Below, in pieces: positions 23,743-33,148 of a stretch of DNA of 64,000 nucleotides. Position numbers and translations under genes: made by a program. The first letter of the stretch is position 1, and each line of letters begins with the position of its first letter. The notes beneath the pieces were generated by a model. That model worked only from the letters and a program-made list of their open reading frames with translations. It was not told the origin of the DNA and ran no database searches. Origin of the DNA: Algoriphagus boseongensis (GTDB lineage Bacteria > Bacteroidota > Bacteroidia > Cytophagales > Cyclobacteriaceae); contig NZ_SNYF01000006.1 in the NCBI RefSeq assembly GCF_004362805.1, forward strand, positions 248,001-312,000, written 5' to 3'.

Positions 23743-24978
23743 ATGAAATATTTTAGTCTAGTATTCCTAGGATTTGCATTGTGGATAAGTGCATGTTCTC
23801 AGAAAGAACCTAGGGTCTTTTATGAAGATTTAGAAGCTTATCCGACACTGAATAAGGTCCTTGTCGATTCTTCAAAATATCAGGTGCAAATTCTTTATTC
23901 TCAGATAGACAGGAATGAACATGGAGTTCCTCTTTTCACGGATTATTCCTTCAATCTGGATGATAATCATTATTTCTATCCGGCATCCACAGTAAAACTT
24001 CCTATCGCTTTGTTGGCCATGGAATGGCTTGAGGAGCAAAATATCGAAGGTTTAAATCTGGAAACCATCATGTTGACTGATTCTGCAAGGATCAGCCAAA
24101 TTCCTGCATTAACAGATAGTTCATCCGCAACTGGCCTGCCCAGTATCGCCCATTACATCAAAAAGATCCTCTTGGTTTCGGATAACGATGCTTCCAATCG
24201 CTTGTATGAATTGATGGGAATGGATTATATCAATCGAAAATTGAAAGAGAAGGGTCTTGATCATACGATGATCATGCAGCGCTTGAGTTTTCCACTTTCT
24301 CCAGAAGAAAACAGGCAGTTCAATCCAATCCGATTTGTGGATAAGTCCGGAAAAATTATTCTGGAGCTGCCTGCAAGGCAATCTGATAGCCTCTATGTGG
24401 TTCCCGGAAATCCGAAAATTGGAAAGGCCTATTACCAAGGGGATTCCTTGATTCAATCCCCCATGGATTTCTCCAACAAGAATAAATTTGCGCTTTCTGA
24501 CCTTCATGGAGTAGTGAAGCGATTAGTTTTCCCTGAAGCTTTCTTGGAAGGGGAAAGATTTCAGCTTAATGAAGAACATAGGGCTTTCGCGTTAAAATAC
24601 ATGAGCATGCTCCCAAGGGAAAGTGATTTCCCTATATATGACACTACAGAATATTACGATAGCTATTCCAAGTTTTTCAAATTTGGAACAGATAAGAGTT
24701 CAATACCATCCAAATTCAGGATTTTCAATAAAACAGGATGGTCTTACGGTTATCTGATTGATGGGTCCTATTTTGTTGATTTTGAATCAGGAGTTGAGTT
24801 TCTGGTTTCGGCCATTATTTATGTCAATGAGGACCAAATCCTAAATGACGATAAATACGAATACGATGAAATCGGCTTGCCCTTCTTTTCGGAATTGGGG
24901 GATTATCTTTACCAAAGGGAATTAAAAAGGAAGAAAGCACTTCCTCCGGATTTGAAAAAATTCAAGTTTGAATACTAA
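23743..24978 (+). CDS. Lipoprotein with class A beta-lactamase-type serine hydrolase domain
   Basis: 411 residues with a lipobox (FALWISAC, Cys at 18). Motifs of class A serine beta-lactamases: S82-T-V-K85, S146-D-N148 and K330-T-G332. The protein is about 120 residues longer than true enzymes, and the SDN-to-KTG distance is stretched by an insert with a YDTTEYYDSYSKF region. Peptidase or PBP-like activity is as likely as beta-lactam cleavage. It starts 1 base after the PLP enzyme gene and ends 2 bases from the convergent cryptochrome gene. Confidence 0.82.
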   Translation: MKYFSLVFLGFALWISACSQKEPRVFYEDLEAYPTLNKVLVDSSKYQVQILYSQIDRNEHGVPLFTDYSFNLDDNHYFYPASTVKLPIALLAMEWLEEQNIEGLNLETIMLTDSARISQIPALTDSSSATGLPSIAHYIKKILLVSDNDASNRLYELMGMDYINRKLKEKGLDHTMIMQRLSFPLSPEENRQFNPIRFVDKSGKIILELPARQSDSLYVVPGNPKIGKAYYQGDSLIQSPMDFSNKNKFALSDLHGVVKRLVFPEAFLEGERFQLNEEHRAFALKYMSMLPRESDFPIYDTTEYYDSYSKFFKFGTDKSSIPSKFRIFNKTGWSYGYLIDGSYFVDFESGVEFLVSAIIYVNEDQILNDDKYEYDEIGLPFFSELGDYLYQRELKRKKALPPDLKKFKFEY

Positions 24979-24980
24979 AC

Positions 24981-26420
24981 TCAGACTTCCATTTTCCTAA
25001 TGGAATCTACCATAGGTTGTGGATAAGTATGTCCAAGTTGAATCTTTACTGCCCGTAATTGGGATGTGGATAAGTCCCAAGGTTGGTGAATATCAAATCC
25101 TGTAATGCTTTGAATTTCAGTAACCCAGTGTCTTACAAATTCTCCTTTGGGATCGTAGTTTTTGGCTTGCCTGAGTATATTGAAATGTCGATTTTCTCTT
25201 GGATCATTCCCTACTCCACCCACATACATCCAGTTCCCCCAATTGGAGCAAACGTCATAGTCTATCAAAAGACTTTCAAAATAGCTGGCTCCCCAGGTCC
25301 AATCGATTCCCAAATCATTGATCAGGAAGCTAGCGACAATCTGTCTTCCCCGATTTGACATGAATCCAGTATTCTTCAATTCACGCATATTGGCATCAAC
25401 AAAAGGGACTCCTGTCTCCCCTTCTACCCAGAGATCAAATTGATCTCTATCTCTACTCCAGGAGTCCTCTTGATTTTTGATGCCTGTTAATTGAAAGATT
25501 TTATCACCGTGTTTTTTGGCGATGAACCGGAAGTAATCTCTCCAGACTAATTCGAAAATGACCCAATAGGTACTGTCATTTTTGGTTCTTTGCTTTTCGT
25601 ATTTTTTGACTTCCTCAAAAATGCTTCTTGGAGAAATGCAGCCTAACGAAAGCCAGGAAGAAAACTTGGTACTGTAATCCATTCCCAATAAACCATTACG
25701 GGTTTTCTTGTAGGATTTTAGGCAGTCTTTTTCCCAAAAATAGGACTGGAGTCGCCCAAACGCAGACTCTTCTCCACCTTTCAACACCAACCATGATCTT
25801 GAATCCTGCTTGGGGTCTTCCAGTCCCAATGAGTTTAGAGTAGGTAATTCCCCTTTTTCAGGAATCAAATCCTCACTCGGAAATTTGACCTTTTTAGGGG
25901 TCGGATAGGTACTTCTTACTCGAGATAATTTTTCAACTTCTTTCCTGAATTGGGTAAATACTTCAGGGGTTTGTTTGACTGGAAAAGGGAGATCTTCCAA
26001 GTGGTAAAGCGTACTTTGCCAATGACTTTCTACCTCTATCCCCTTGCGGAATGCCTCTTTCTCTAGGGACTTTTCCACATTTTTTTCTTCAGAGGTAACT
26101 TCCTGAGAATAGAATATGGCTTTAGCTCCTACTTTCTCCGAGAATTCAGGAATAACCTCCTCTGGTTTCCCTTTTAAAATCACCAAGTCTCCTCCAAGCT
26201 TTTTCAAAGAGCTTCTTAGGTTTTCCAGGGATTCCAGAAGAAATTTGGCTCGGAAATTTCCTGTCTTTGGGAAACCCAATTCTGTTTTTTCAAACATTCT
26301 TGGATCAAAGCAATACAAAGGAATAATTTTCTGGCTTTGTTGAATTGCCTTACTTAGCGTTTCGTTGTCCGAGACGCGAAGGTCATTTCTAAACCACACC
26401 ACTATCCTCTTGTACTTCAT
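24981..26420 (-). CDS. DASH-family cryptochrome
   Basis: 479 residues, typical of Cry-DASH. The N-terminal photolyase antenna domain begins IVVWFRNDLRVSDNETL. The FAD domain shows VFELVWRDYFRFIAKKHG, NTGFMSNRGRQIVASFL and WGNWMYVGGVGNDPRE, whose GVGNDPRE-R-FN pattern is diagnostic for DASH. Such proteins repair cyclobutane pyrimidine dimers in single-stranded DNA and bind MTHF and FAD. It is monocistronic, with a divergent promoter region of about 160 bases shared with the glycosidase gene. Confidence 0.94.
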   Translation of the reverse strand: MKYKRIVVWFRNDLRVSDNETLSKAIQQSQKIIPLYCFDPRMFEKTELGFPKTGNFRAKFLLESLENLRSSLKKLGGDLVILKGKPEEVIPEFSEKVGAKAIFYSQEVTSEEKNVEKSLEKEAFRKGIEVESHWQSTLYHLEDLPFPVKQTPEVFTQFRKEVEKLSRVRSTYPTPKKVKFPSEDLIPEKGELPTLNSLGLEDPKQDSRSWLVLKGGEESAFGRLQSYFWEKDCLKSYKKTRNGLLGMDYSTKFSSWLSLGCISPRSIFEEVKKYEKQRTKNDSTYWVIFELVWRDYFRFIAKKHGDKIFQLTGIKNQEDSWSRDRDQFDLWVEGETGVPFVDANMRELKNTGFMSNRGRQIVASFLINDLGIDWTWGASYFESLLIDYDVCSNWGNWMYVGGVGNDPRENRHFNILRQAKNYDPKGEFVRHWVTEIQSITGFDIHQPWDLSTSQLRAVKIQLGHTYPQPMVDSIRKMEV

Positions 26421-26581
26421 AATTGGGCAACAGGGTGTTGAAGAAAAGTGTTTGCTTAAGTTTTAAAATTGTTCAGAAAAGCTTCTTTGAATCCATTTTC
26501 CGCTGAAATTTTCGGAAACAGAATTTTCGATTCCTTGATTTTTATGGAATCCTAGTATCTTTTCCCAGAAAACTCGCTCTC

Positions 26582-28987
26582 ATGAAAAGTACATTTTGGT
26601 TTTTGGGAATTATTCTGGCTTTGGCTTCCTGCCAATCAGCCTTGACTCCCGAACAAGAAATTTTTGAAGAACTCCGCCAGTTAAAAAGCCTCAAAGGAAA
26701 ACCACAATACCTTAATTCACCTTTTGTTGCCGCAGGGGATCGGGTTTATTTGATTGGTCACCAAAATGGTTCTTTCCCTGATTTGGGATGGCATGTTGAA
26801 GGTGAAATGGGTGGAATTTGGCTTCATCCTATCAAATTGATGGATGGGTTTACAGCTTCGGTTGATTTGGACGAAAAAAGTTATTGTTTGGACCAGGCTA
26901 CTTCTTTTACCAATTATCCATTTACGAATGTGCATGATTTTCAACTTCAAGATGCCGGAATAGAAGTTCAAAGACTCCAATTTGTTCCGGATGGAAAAGA
27001 GGGAATGGTCATTTTGTTTCGGTTTAAAAATGTGGACAACTCTTCCAAATCCTTCCAATTTCAATTCAATGCCTTGGTGGATTTGATGCCTGTTTGGCTT
27101 GGAGAGCGAACAGAAATGATAGATAATCCGGATGAAGTTTCCTTTGATGAGCTGACCAATACATTTACTGCTAAAGATCAAGGAAATTCCTGGTATGCGG
27201 TCTGGGGAACTAAGGAAGGGCTTGAGATAAATCCTTCTACCCAGATTAACTGCGAGTTTAATCCTAAAGGAAAGGGTGTGGCTTCAGCTTTTGATTTAGA
27301 AATAAACCTCAAGCCTAATCAGGAAGAAATTATTCCAGTATTCATTGCTGGTTCTTCTGAAAGCGAGTTAAAGGCCTTGGAAACATTGGTGGACTTAAGG
27401 ATGAATCTGTTTGCCGATTGGAATTCCAAAAGGAACCGTTACCAAAAGCTTGAAGAATTAAGTAAAGTGACGATTCCTGATCCAGAATTGCAGCAAGCTT
27501 TTGAATGGATAAAATTCAATAATGATTGGTTGGTCCGAGATGTTCCTGGTATGGGAAGAGGATTTGGAGCAGGGCTTCAGGATTACCCTTGGTTTTTTGG
27601 GGTGGATAGCGAGTATACTATTCAAGGATTGATTACCACTGGAAGAAAGGATTTGGTGTATTCGACCTTGCAGTTGATTCATGACCTATCTGAAAAAGAA
27701 AATGGAAATGGAAGAATTGTCCACGAAGTGAGTACCAATGGGGCAGTGTTTAATCCAGGAAATATTAACGAGACTCCCCAATGGGCTTCTACTATTTGGG
27801 AGGTTTACAAATGGACGGGGGATCGGGAATTGTTGGAAAAATATTTTCCATCTATAGAAAAAGGATTGGATTGGCTTCTTCGGGAAAATGATAAAGACGG
27901 CAATCTTTTGGCAGATGGGTACGGAATGATGGAAATCCATGGACTCCAATCCGAAATGATTGATGTGGCAGTTTATAGCCAAAAGGCCTTTTCAGATGCA
28001 GCTAAAATGGCCGAAATTCTGGGAAAAACAGAGCTTTCGAAAAGTTATCAACAATCGGCAGATGCTCTGGCCACCAAAATCAATTCAGACTTTTGGGTGG
28101 AGGAGTTTGGGTCCTATGCGGATTTTATCGGCACTGCTGAGGAAGCGCTACACTTAATTGATGGTGCGATTATTCGTGCCGATACCTTAAAAAAACCTTG
28201 GGCCGTGGATGAATTAAAGGCGACCAAAGCAAAGTTATCCACATTGCCAAAGGACCAGAAGCAAGGATTCGTCCTATATCATAATTGGGTAGTAAACACC
28301 CCTATGGAAACGGGAATTGCTGATCCTGAAAAGGCTAAAATTGCTTTGGCTACGGCCAAAAAGTACACGAATCCATTTGGCACATTTGTCACAGGAATTG
28401 ACCGGGATGAAAGTTCAGAGAATGCGGATGGTTCTTTTTCAGGAAGTAAAGTCTTTTCCTATACGGGAGCAGTTATGACTCTGCCGACTGGAGTTTCAGC
28501 TATTGGAGAAAATAATTACGGAAATCCGGATGGTGCTTTGGATTACCTGAAGCGAATGACCAGGAGTTTTGGATTTTCCCTTCCGGGATCCATTTATGAG
28601 GTTTCTCCAGATTATGGGATGTTTACCCAAGCTTGGAATATGTACAGTTTTGCTGTTCCGATCATCACTCAGTTTTTTGGAATACAACCTGATGCAGGAA
28701 ATAAAGTCATTTATGTCCGACCTCAAATGCCTTCTGGATGGGAAGAGGCCAGCATAGAAAATGTCATGATCGGAGACAACCAAATCACCCTTAGATATGT
28801 GGATAAGTCAGGAGTTCTTGCTATTGAGGTAGAACAAACTGAAAGTAAATGGGGAATTTCGATCGAAATCCCTGAGACTTTTGACAAAGTAAAAGTTTTG
28901 GGAAAAGAGGTCAGCTCAGATACTCAGAATGGGTATAGAAGGATTTTGATGACAGGAAAAAAAGTAAGAGTGGAAGCATCCAAATAA
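26582..28987 (+). CDS. Lipoprotein, amylo-alpha-1,6-glucosidase/debranching-like glycosidase
   Basis: 801 residues with a lipobox (GIILALASC, Cys about 18). The N-terminal half is beta-rich (FVAAGDRVYLIGHQNGSFPD). The C-terminal half (from about 300) looks like an (alpha/alpha)6 barrel: FEWIKFNNDWLVRDVPGMGRG, YPWFFGVDSEYTIQGL, WASTIWEVYKWTGDRELLEKY, and GFVLYHNWVVNTPMETGIAD. This matches the glycogen-debranching/GH63-GH133-like superfamily and suggests release of glucose-type units at the cell surface. The exact family and substrate are not certain. It is a single gene, convergent with 29035. Confidence 0.65.
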   Translation: MKSTFWFLGIILALASCQSALTPEQEIFEELRQLKSLKGKPQYLNSPFVAAGDRVYLIGHQNGSFPDLGWHVEGEMGGIWLHPIKLMDGFTASVDLDEKSYCLDQATSFTNYPFTNVHDFQLQDAGIEVQRLQFVPDGKEGMVILFRFKNVDNSSKSFQFQFNALVDLMPVWLGERTEMIDNPDEVSFDELTNTFTAKDQGNSWYAVWGTKEGLEINPSTQINCEFNPKGKGVASAFDLEINLKPNQEEIIPVFIAGSSESELKALETLVDLRMNLFADWNSKRNRYQKLEELSKVTIPDPELQQAFEWIKFNNDWLVRDVPGMGRGFGAGLQDYPWFFGVDSEYTIQGLITTGRKDLVYSTLQLIHDLSEKENGNGRIVHEVSTNGAVFNPGNINETPQWASTIWEVYKWTGDRELLEKYFPSIEKGLDWLLRENDKDGNLLADGYGMMEIHGLQSEMIDVAVYSQKAFSDAAKMAEILGKTELSKSYQQSADALATKINSDFWVEEFGSYADFIGTAEEALHLIDGAIIRADTLKKPWAVDELKATKAKLSTLPKDQKQGFVLYHNWVVNTPMETGIADPEKAKIALATAKKYTNPFGTFVTGIDRDESSENADGSFSGSKVFSYTGAVMTLPTGVSAIGENNYGNPDGALDYLKRMTRSFGFSLPGSIYEVSPDYGMFTQAWNMYSFAVPIITQFFGIQPDAGNKVIYVRPQMPSGWEEASIENVMIGDNQITLRYVDKSGVLAIEVEQTESKWGISIEIPETFDKVKVLGKEVSSDTQNGYRRILMTGKKVRVEASK

Positions 28988-28994
28988 AAAAATC

Positions 28995-29029
28995 TAAACC
29001 TTCCAGGTCATCAAAACCCGAAAGGTTTT
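28995..29029 (+). terminator. Possible bidirectional terminator
   Basis: AAACCTT (28996-29002) and AAGGTTT (29022-29028) can pair around a 19-base loop and are followed by tattcttt. The element sits in the 47-base gap between convergent genes. The long loop makes it a weak candidate. Confidence 0.35.
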
Positions 29030-29034
29030 ATTCT

Positions 29035-31248
29035 TTATAAATTCAGCCAATAATTGAGTTTCAATACCAATGACCTTTGTTTCGGCATAAAATCTCCCGG
29101 GAAATAGTTGTCGGTATAGACTAGGAAGAAGTCAGAAACCGGAGCATATCTCCACTGAAGACGGGTATTGATGTTCAGGTTGTCGATTTGGTTATTGTAC
29201 TGGATGAAAGTGGTCCAGAATACTTTTTTGGAAAAGGTCAGGTCAATTCTTGGCCCAACAAGCACCAAATCTGCATCACTTTGTGGTTCGGGAAGACGGA
29301 TTCTGGCGTAGTTGAAATTCATCGAGATGTTTGCGATGTATCCCATTCGGATTCCCATTTGACTCGTGATCCTCGCAAAATTCCCAGTATAGTACTCACC
29401 CGCTTCAAAATCCAAGTCTATGTTGAAGATCTTTCTAGGGTTGCTTTTGTACTGGATTTGGAAAGTCTGGTTATAATAATCTGTCCCGGCAAGAAGAGGC
29501 TCTCCCCCAGTTCGAGTTGGATCAAAATCTCTGAAAAGATAAATGTATCTGTTCCTTTGGGTGAATTCCAATTCTGAAAAGGAATTAAATCTCACCAAAT
29601 AACCCAAATTTATATCACGGTCGGTTTGTCCGATTTCCTCATTCCAGAATCGCTCTAATTCAATTTTTGGACCGTGTCGGTTGATTTTACTGCCTTTTGG
29701 ATAGAAAGAATAGGACACGTCAGGATTGATTCTTCGGTAGTTTACCCGGGGTACAAATCCAACTACAGGATTGAAATCGGGTCCGATGTCCTGAAAGCTA
29801 AAGCTCCATCTCCAATGAATATCCGAATAAAGCACATAGGCATTGAAGGCATAAGGAGCTTCTTTTCTTTCGTGTTCAAATGTTCTGTGATAGAATACCT
29901 TTCCAGTCCATTTTCCGTCAGCAGAATTAAGGTTATAATCCATTCCTACCAAACGGTTATAGGCGGTAGGATTGAAAACCTGACTGTATTCATCCAAAGC
30001 CAAGGATTCCCTATCAACAAATATTAAACCGATATTGGATCGGGTAAAAAGCTTTTTCTGCAAGGCAAAAACACTGAAGTTTTTACCAACTACACCAGCA
30101 TCTTCATCTGTTGCTGTCTGCATATTCATGGCCCCAAGTCTCCAGTTTTCATTGATTTTTCCGCTGACCCGGGCTCCATAGAGGATTTTGCTTTGGATAT
30201 TTTGTCCGGTGGCTGAATCTCTGTCTACCCCGATTCTCCGGGAGAAGAAAGGTCTGGCTCTAGGGTGGCCGAAACTTTCAAACAAGTCTCCATTCTCCAA
30301 AAAGAATTGGCGGCGCTCTGGAAAGAAAATCTCAAACCGGTCTAAATTGGTAACCTGCTGATCTACTTCTACCTGGGAAAAATCTGGATTGAATGTTAAA
30401 TCCAAGTTCATTGCAGGTCCAATCCCCACTTTGGCATCTCCTCCAAAAGCAGGAGTCAAGGGTTCGGAAGTCCCTTCCAGAAAATTCTTGGAAGTTCTCG
30501 CTGCTGTATAAGGAATGATGGAAATGTTCGCTGAATTTTTCTTCAGAGGCTCTTCGAAAATCAGTTTTTTCAAAAAAGCAGTGCTGATGATTGGGAAATT
30601 TCGTGGAATCGGAACCCATGTTGATCTTTCGCCTTCATGGCTATCGATTCTGTAGAAGTTGACATTCCAGTTTTGAGCCCCCTCGCTGAAACGTAGGGTT
30701 GAAAGAGGAATTATTACTTCTACTTGCCAGTGATTTTCAAAGATTTTTGCCTCGGAATACCATTTATTATCCCAAGCAAGATTTAAGTCTTCTGATCTGG
30801 AGCCACCATTCGCCAAAAGAGCCTCTCTTTGTACTCCGTAAGGATTGACTCCAAATTGAAAGGCGTTCGTTTTATCATTAAACGTATCAAAAACAAAGCT
30901 TATTCCGTCATTTTGCTCACCCCGATAATCCCGTCTCAATGAGGTGGAAACATATTTCCTTGGCCCATTATTTTCCATGATTGCCGCCAAGTAGAGATTG
31001 TTTTCGTCAAAAGCGACTTTAACTCGGGTATTGACTCGGGCTTTGGAAGTATCGGAAGGAAAATATTGCATGAAGTCTCCATTCCAGCCTTCCGGATCGG
31101 TCCAGATGGCTTCATCCAAAATACCGTCCAACTGGATCGGCTCCTTAAGCTTAAAAGCAAAGGCATTATCTTGATTACCTGATTGCCCAAGTGTGAAAAG
31201 AGGCAATAGTAAACCCAATGCAAAAGAAAGGTGTCGGAAAATTTTCAT
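29035..31248 (-). CDS. CBM9-like domain / DUF5916 outer-membrane protein
   Basis: 737 residues with a signal peptide (FALGLLLPLFTLGQ). The N-terminal about 200 residues form a carbohydrate-binding family 9-like sandwich: IQLDGILDEAIWTDPE, then VKVAFDENNLYLAA. The rest is DUF5916, a beta-strand-rich stretch with alternating aromatics that ends in LKLNYWLNL, like an outer-membrane barrel. FFPERRQFFLENGDLF is typical of this family. Function unproven; often annotated as carbohydrate-binding. Convergent with the debranching-like gene. Confidence 0.85.
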   Translation of the reverse strand: MKIFRHLSFALGLLLPLFTLGQSGNQDNAFAFKLKEPIQLDGILDEAIWTDPEGWNGDFMQYFPSDTSKARVNTRVKVAFDENNLYLAAIMENNGPRKYVSTSLRRDYRGEQNDGISFVFDTFNDKTNAFQFGVNPYGVQREALLANGGSRSEDLNLAWDNKWYSEAKIFENHWQVEVIIPLSTLRFSEGAQNWNVNFYRIDSHEGERSTWVPIPRNFPIISTAFLKKLIFEEPLKKNSANISIIPYTAARTSKNFLEGTSEPLTPAFGGDAKVGIGPAMNLDLTFNPDFSQVEVDQQVTNLDRFEIFFPERRQFFLENGDLFESFGHPRARPFFSRRIGVDRDSATGQNIQSKILYGARVSGKINENWRLGAMNMQTATDEDAGVVGKNFSVFALQKKLFTRSNIGLIFVDRESLALDEYSQVFNPTAYNRLVGMDYNLNSADGKWTGKVFYHRTFEHERKEAPYAFNAYVLYSDIHWRWSFSFQDIGPDFNPVVGFVPRVNYRRINPDVSYSFYPKGSKINRHGPKIELERFWNEEIGQTDRDINLGYLVRFNSFSELEFTQRNRYIYLFRDFDPTRTGGEPLLAGTDYYNQTFQIQYKSNPRKIFNIDLDFEAGEYYTGNFARITSQMGIRMGYIANISMNFNYARIRLPEPQSDADLVLVGPRIDLTFSKKVFWTTFIQYNNQIDNLNINTRLQWRYAPVSDFFLVYTDNYFPGDFMPKQRSLVLKLNYWLNL

Positions 31249-31332
31249 GTAAGGTCGTTAGCACAAAAGTAAACCACTAGACTCCTTGCCAAAAGGGATT
31301 TTTATCAATGGCACTGAGCTATTTTTTACTCC

Positions 31333-31764
31333 CTATTTAGTACCAAAAGCGGTGAGGACTAAGTTTCTACCGCCCCCGTGATACCTGAATTCGCAGAGGT
31401 AAATTCCCTGCCAAATTCCTAAGGCAAGTTTTCCACCGGAAATGGGAATTTGAAGGCTTGTACCGAATAAAGTGCTTTTAATGTGTGCAGGCATATCATC
31501 CGGGCCTTCATAATTGTGCACAAAGCGTGGATAACTTTCTGGAATCAATTCATTCACAAAGGTTTGGAAATCCTTTCGGACGGTTGGGTCGGCATTTTCA
31601 TTGATGCAAAGTCCAGCAGAAGTATGCTGGAGAAATACCTGCAAAAAACCAATTTGAATTTCCCGGATTTCCGGAATGGCATTTTCAACAGCTTGGGTAA
31701 TCAAGTGATAGCCCTGGGGATAATTGGGAAATCGAAGGGATTTTTGGAAAAAAAGCGTACTCAT
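31333..31764 (-). CDS. YjbQ family protein (UPF0047)
   Basis: 143 residues, the whole family length. Conserved blocks: FLQHTSAGLCINENADP with the metal/active-site residues, HNYEGPDDMPAHIKSTLFG, and a C-terminal LGIWQGIYLCEFR. Members have weak thiamine-phosphate-synthase activity in vitro, but the physiological role is unresolved. Its start overlaps the TfoX gene stop by 4 bases (ATGA type), so it is the last gene of a FAH-TfoX-YjbQ operon. Confidence 0.92.
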   Translation of the reverse strand: MSTLFFQKSLRFPNYPQGYHLITQAVENAIPEIREIQIGFLQVFLQHTSAGLCINENADPTVRKDFQTFVNELIPESYPRFVHNYEGPDDMPAHIKSTLFGTSLQIPISGGKLALGIWQGIYLCEFRYHGGGRNLVLTAFGTK

Positions 31765-32117
31765 TTTTTACTTTTTTTGGCCTTTGGGTTAAAGGCCAAA
31801 GCTAAATCAATCCAATATTCTAAATCTTTATCCAAGTCAAATCCATCTGGATACACGTAGACAAAGCCTTTCATGGGTCTACCTGTAAAGTCTATTAAGC
31901 GACAGCCTGGCTTTTTGATTGCTTCTTCGAAAGCATCTTCTCCAATTCTTGCCATCAACCTATTCTCTTTGGTGTTTTTATCCTGATCTAAGCCCAAAAG
32001 CATTTTCTCATCGACCAGCACTACTTGTCCTCCCATCATTGCCTTGGCAGAAAAAGGAACTTTTCTGGCTTTTAAAACCTGAGAGATTCTTTCCAACTGG
32101 TAAGGGTCGAAGGCCAT
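31761..32117 (-). CDS. TfoX/Sxy N-terminal domain protein
   Basis: 118 residues matching the N-terminal TfoX domain: KAMMGGQVVLVDEKMLLGL, an RIGEDAFEEAI block and MKGFVYVYPDGF. Gammaproteobacterial TfoX promotes competence gene expression, but stand-alone N-domain proteins elsewhere have no known role, so competence should not be assumed. It lies 7 bases after the FAH gene and overlaps yjbQ by 4. Confidence 0.85.
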   Translation of the reverse strand: MAFDPYQLERISQVLKARKVPFSAKAMMGGQVVLVDEKMLLGLDQDKNTKENRLMARIGEDAFEEAIKKPGCRLIDFTGRPMKGFVYVYPDGFDLDKDLEYWIDLALAFNPKAKKSKK

Positions 32118-32124
32118 GGGTTTT

Positions 32125-32970
32125 TCAGGTTAGTCCTACCTTATTTTCTAGGGTGCCGATTCCTTCGATTGTTATTTTTACCACATCTCCTTTTTGAAGG
32201 GTGAAATTATCCGGGACAATCCCGGTACCAGTCATCATGAAGCATCCGATAGGAAATGTATTTGCCCGGAAAAGCCAATTGGCAAGTTCTTGTGGCTTTC
32301 TTTTCATCTGAGCCAAGGTAGTTTCACCGCTAGCTTCCGCTTTTCCACTCCTCAGGATTTCCAGATTGATTTTGTTGGTGTCGGGAAGCATTTCTTCCTG
32401 AATCAAAATGCATGGCCCGATGGCCGCGCAGCCTTGATAGACCTTCGCTTGAGGAAGATAAAGCGGATTTTCTCCCTCAATACTTCTACTGCTCATGTCA
32501 TTACCCACAGTGAATCCCTGAACTTTTCCTGAAGGAGAAATCAAAAGGGTAAGTTCTGGCTCAGGTACATCCCAAGTCGAATCTTTTCGAATGTTTACAG
32601 TTTCCCCGGGATTGGAAACTCGGCTCGCAGTTGCTTTAAAAAATAATTCGGGCCGATCTGCTGCATAAACTTTATCATAGAAATCTGCTCCTCCAGCATC
32701 TTTTGATTCTTCCATTCTAGCAGTTCGACTTCGGTAATATGTAACTCCCGCTGCCCAGATTTCTTGATTTCCCATGGGTGCCAAAAGGCCTTCACCAATC
32801 AATTCCTTTGACTTTTCTTCCGAGATTTTTTCCCATTTGGCTGCTTCTGAAAGAAGTAATTTGGGCAAATTCTCCCGTCCCAAAAGTTGATCCCAGTCCA
32901 GTTCTGGGCCAAGTAAATATTCAGAGGAGGTGGTCAAAAGTGTACCCGAAAGTAATTTGTAAAGGAGCAT
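32125..32970 (-). CDS. Fumarylacetoacetate hydrolase (FAH) family protein
   Basis: 281 residues from the ATG at 32970. The frame stays open to 33264, but that extension crosses the TPP riboswitch on the other strand and adds sequence unlike the family, so it is rejected. Motifs: GVTYYRSRTARMEES near 90-104, PELFFKATASRV, WDVPEPELTLLI with metal-binding Glu residues, and GNDMSSRSIEGENPLY. FAH-fold enzymes cleave or hydrate beta-keto acids and need Mg2+. The substrate is unknown. First gene of a leftward three-gene operon. Confidence 0.87.
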   Translation of the reverse strand: MLLYKLLSGTLLTTSSEYLLGPELDWDQLLGRENLPKLLLSEAAKWEKISEEKSKELIGEGLLAPMGNQEIWAAGVTYYRSRTARMEESKDAGGADFYDKVYAADRPELFFKATASRVSNPGETVNIRKDSTWDVPEPELTLLISPSGKVQGFTVGNDMSSRSIEGENPLYLPQAKVYQGCAAIGPCILIQEEMLPDTNKINLEILRSGKAEASGETTLAQMKRKPQELANWLFRANTFPIGCFMMTGTGIVPDNFTLQKGDVVKITIEGIGTLENKVGLT

Positions 32971-33068
32971 AATTAGGTTGTTTTGAGAGTCAGAATTTGA
33001 ATTTAACCAAAATGAATTGATCAGAGGGGCTTGGAAAAAAACTTTTCGCCAGTACCTTTGTTTCCAGA

Positions 33069-33148
33069 TCATAAGGGGTGCCTTAATATAACGGGCTGAG
33101 ATCATACCCATACGACCTGATCCGGGTAATGCCGGCGAAGGGAAATGA
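33069..33148 (+). promoter_or_regulatory. TPP (thiamine pyrophosphate) riboswitch, THI element
   Basis: The conserved THI core is almost complete: aggggtgcc (33074), then ggctgaga (33094-33101), then acctgatccgggtaatgccg, then gcgaaggga. P1 is tcat (33069-33072) with atga (33145-33148). About 40 bases later TACCCTT can pair with AAGGGTA, a possible expression platform. It is on the plus strand and ends 150 bases before the TonB receptor start, so it should shut that gene down when thiamine pyrophosphate is plentiful. Confidence 0.95.

Noticed and set aside
23743..24978. Bona fide beta-lactamase resistance gene
   Set aside because: The triad is present but the chain is too long and it is part of a housekeeping-like operon; substrate cannot be assumed.
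31761..32117. A natural-competence locus based on TfoX
   Set aside because: Only the N-terminal TfoX domain is present, without com or pil genes nearby, so competence is not supported.
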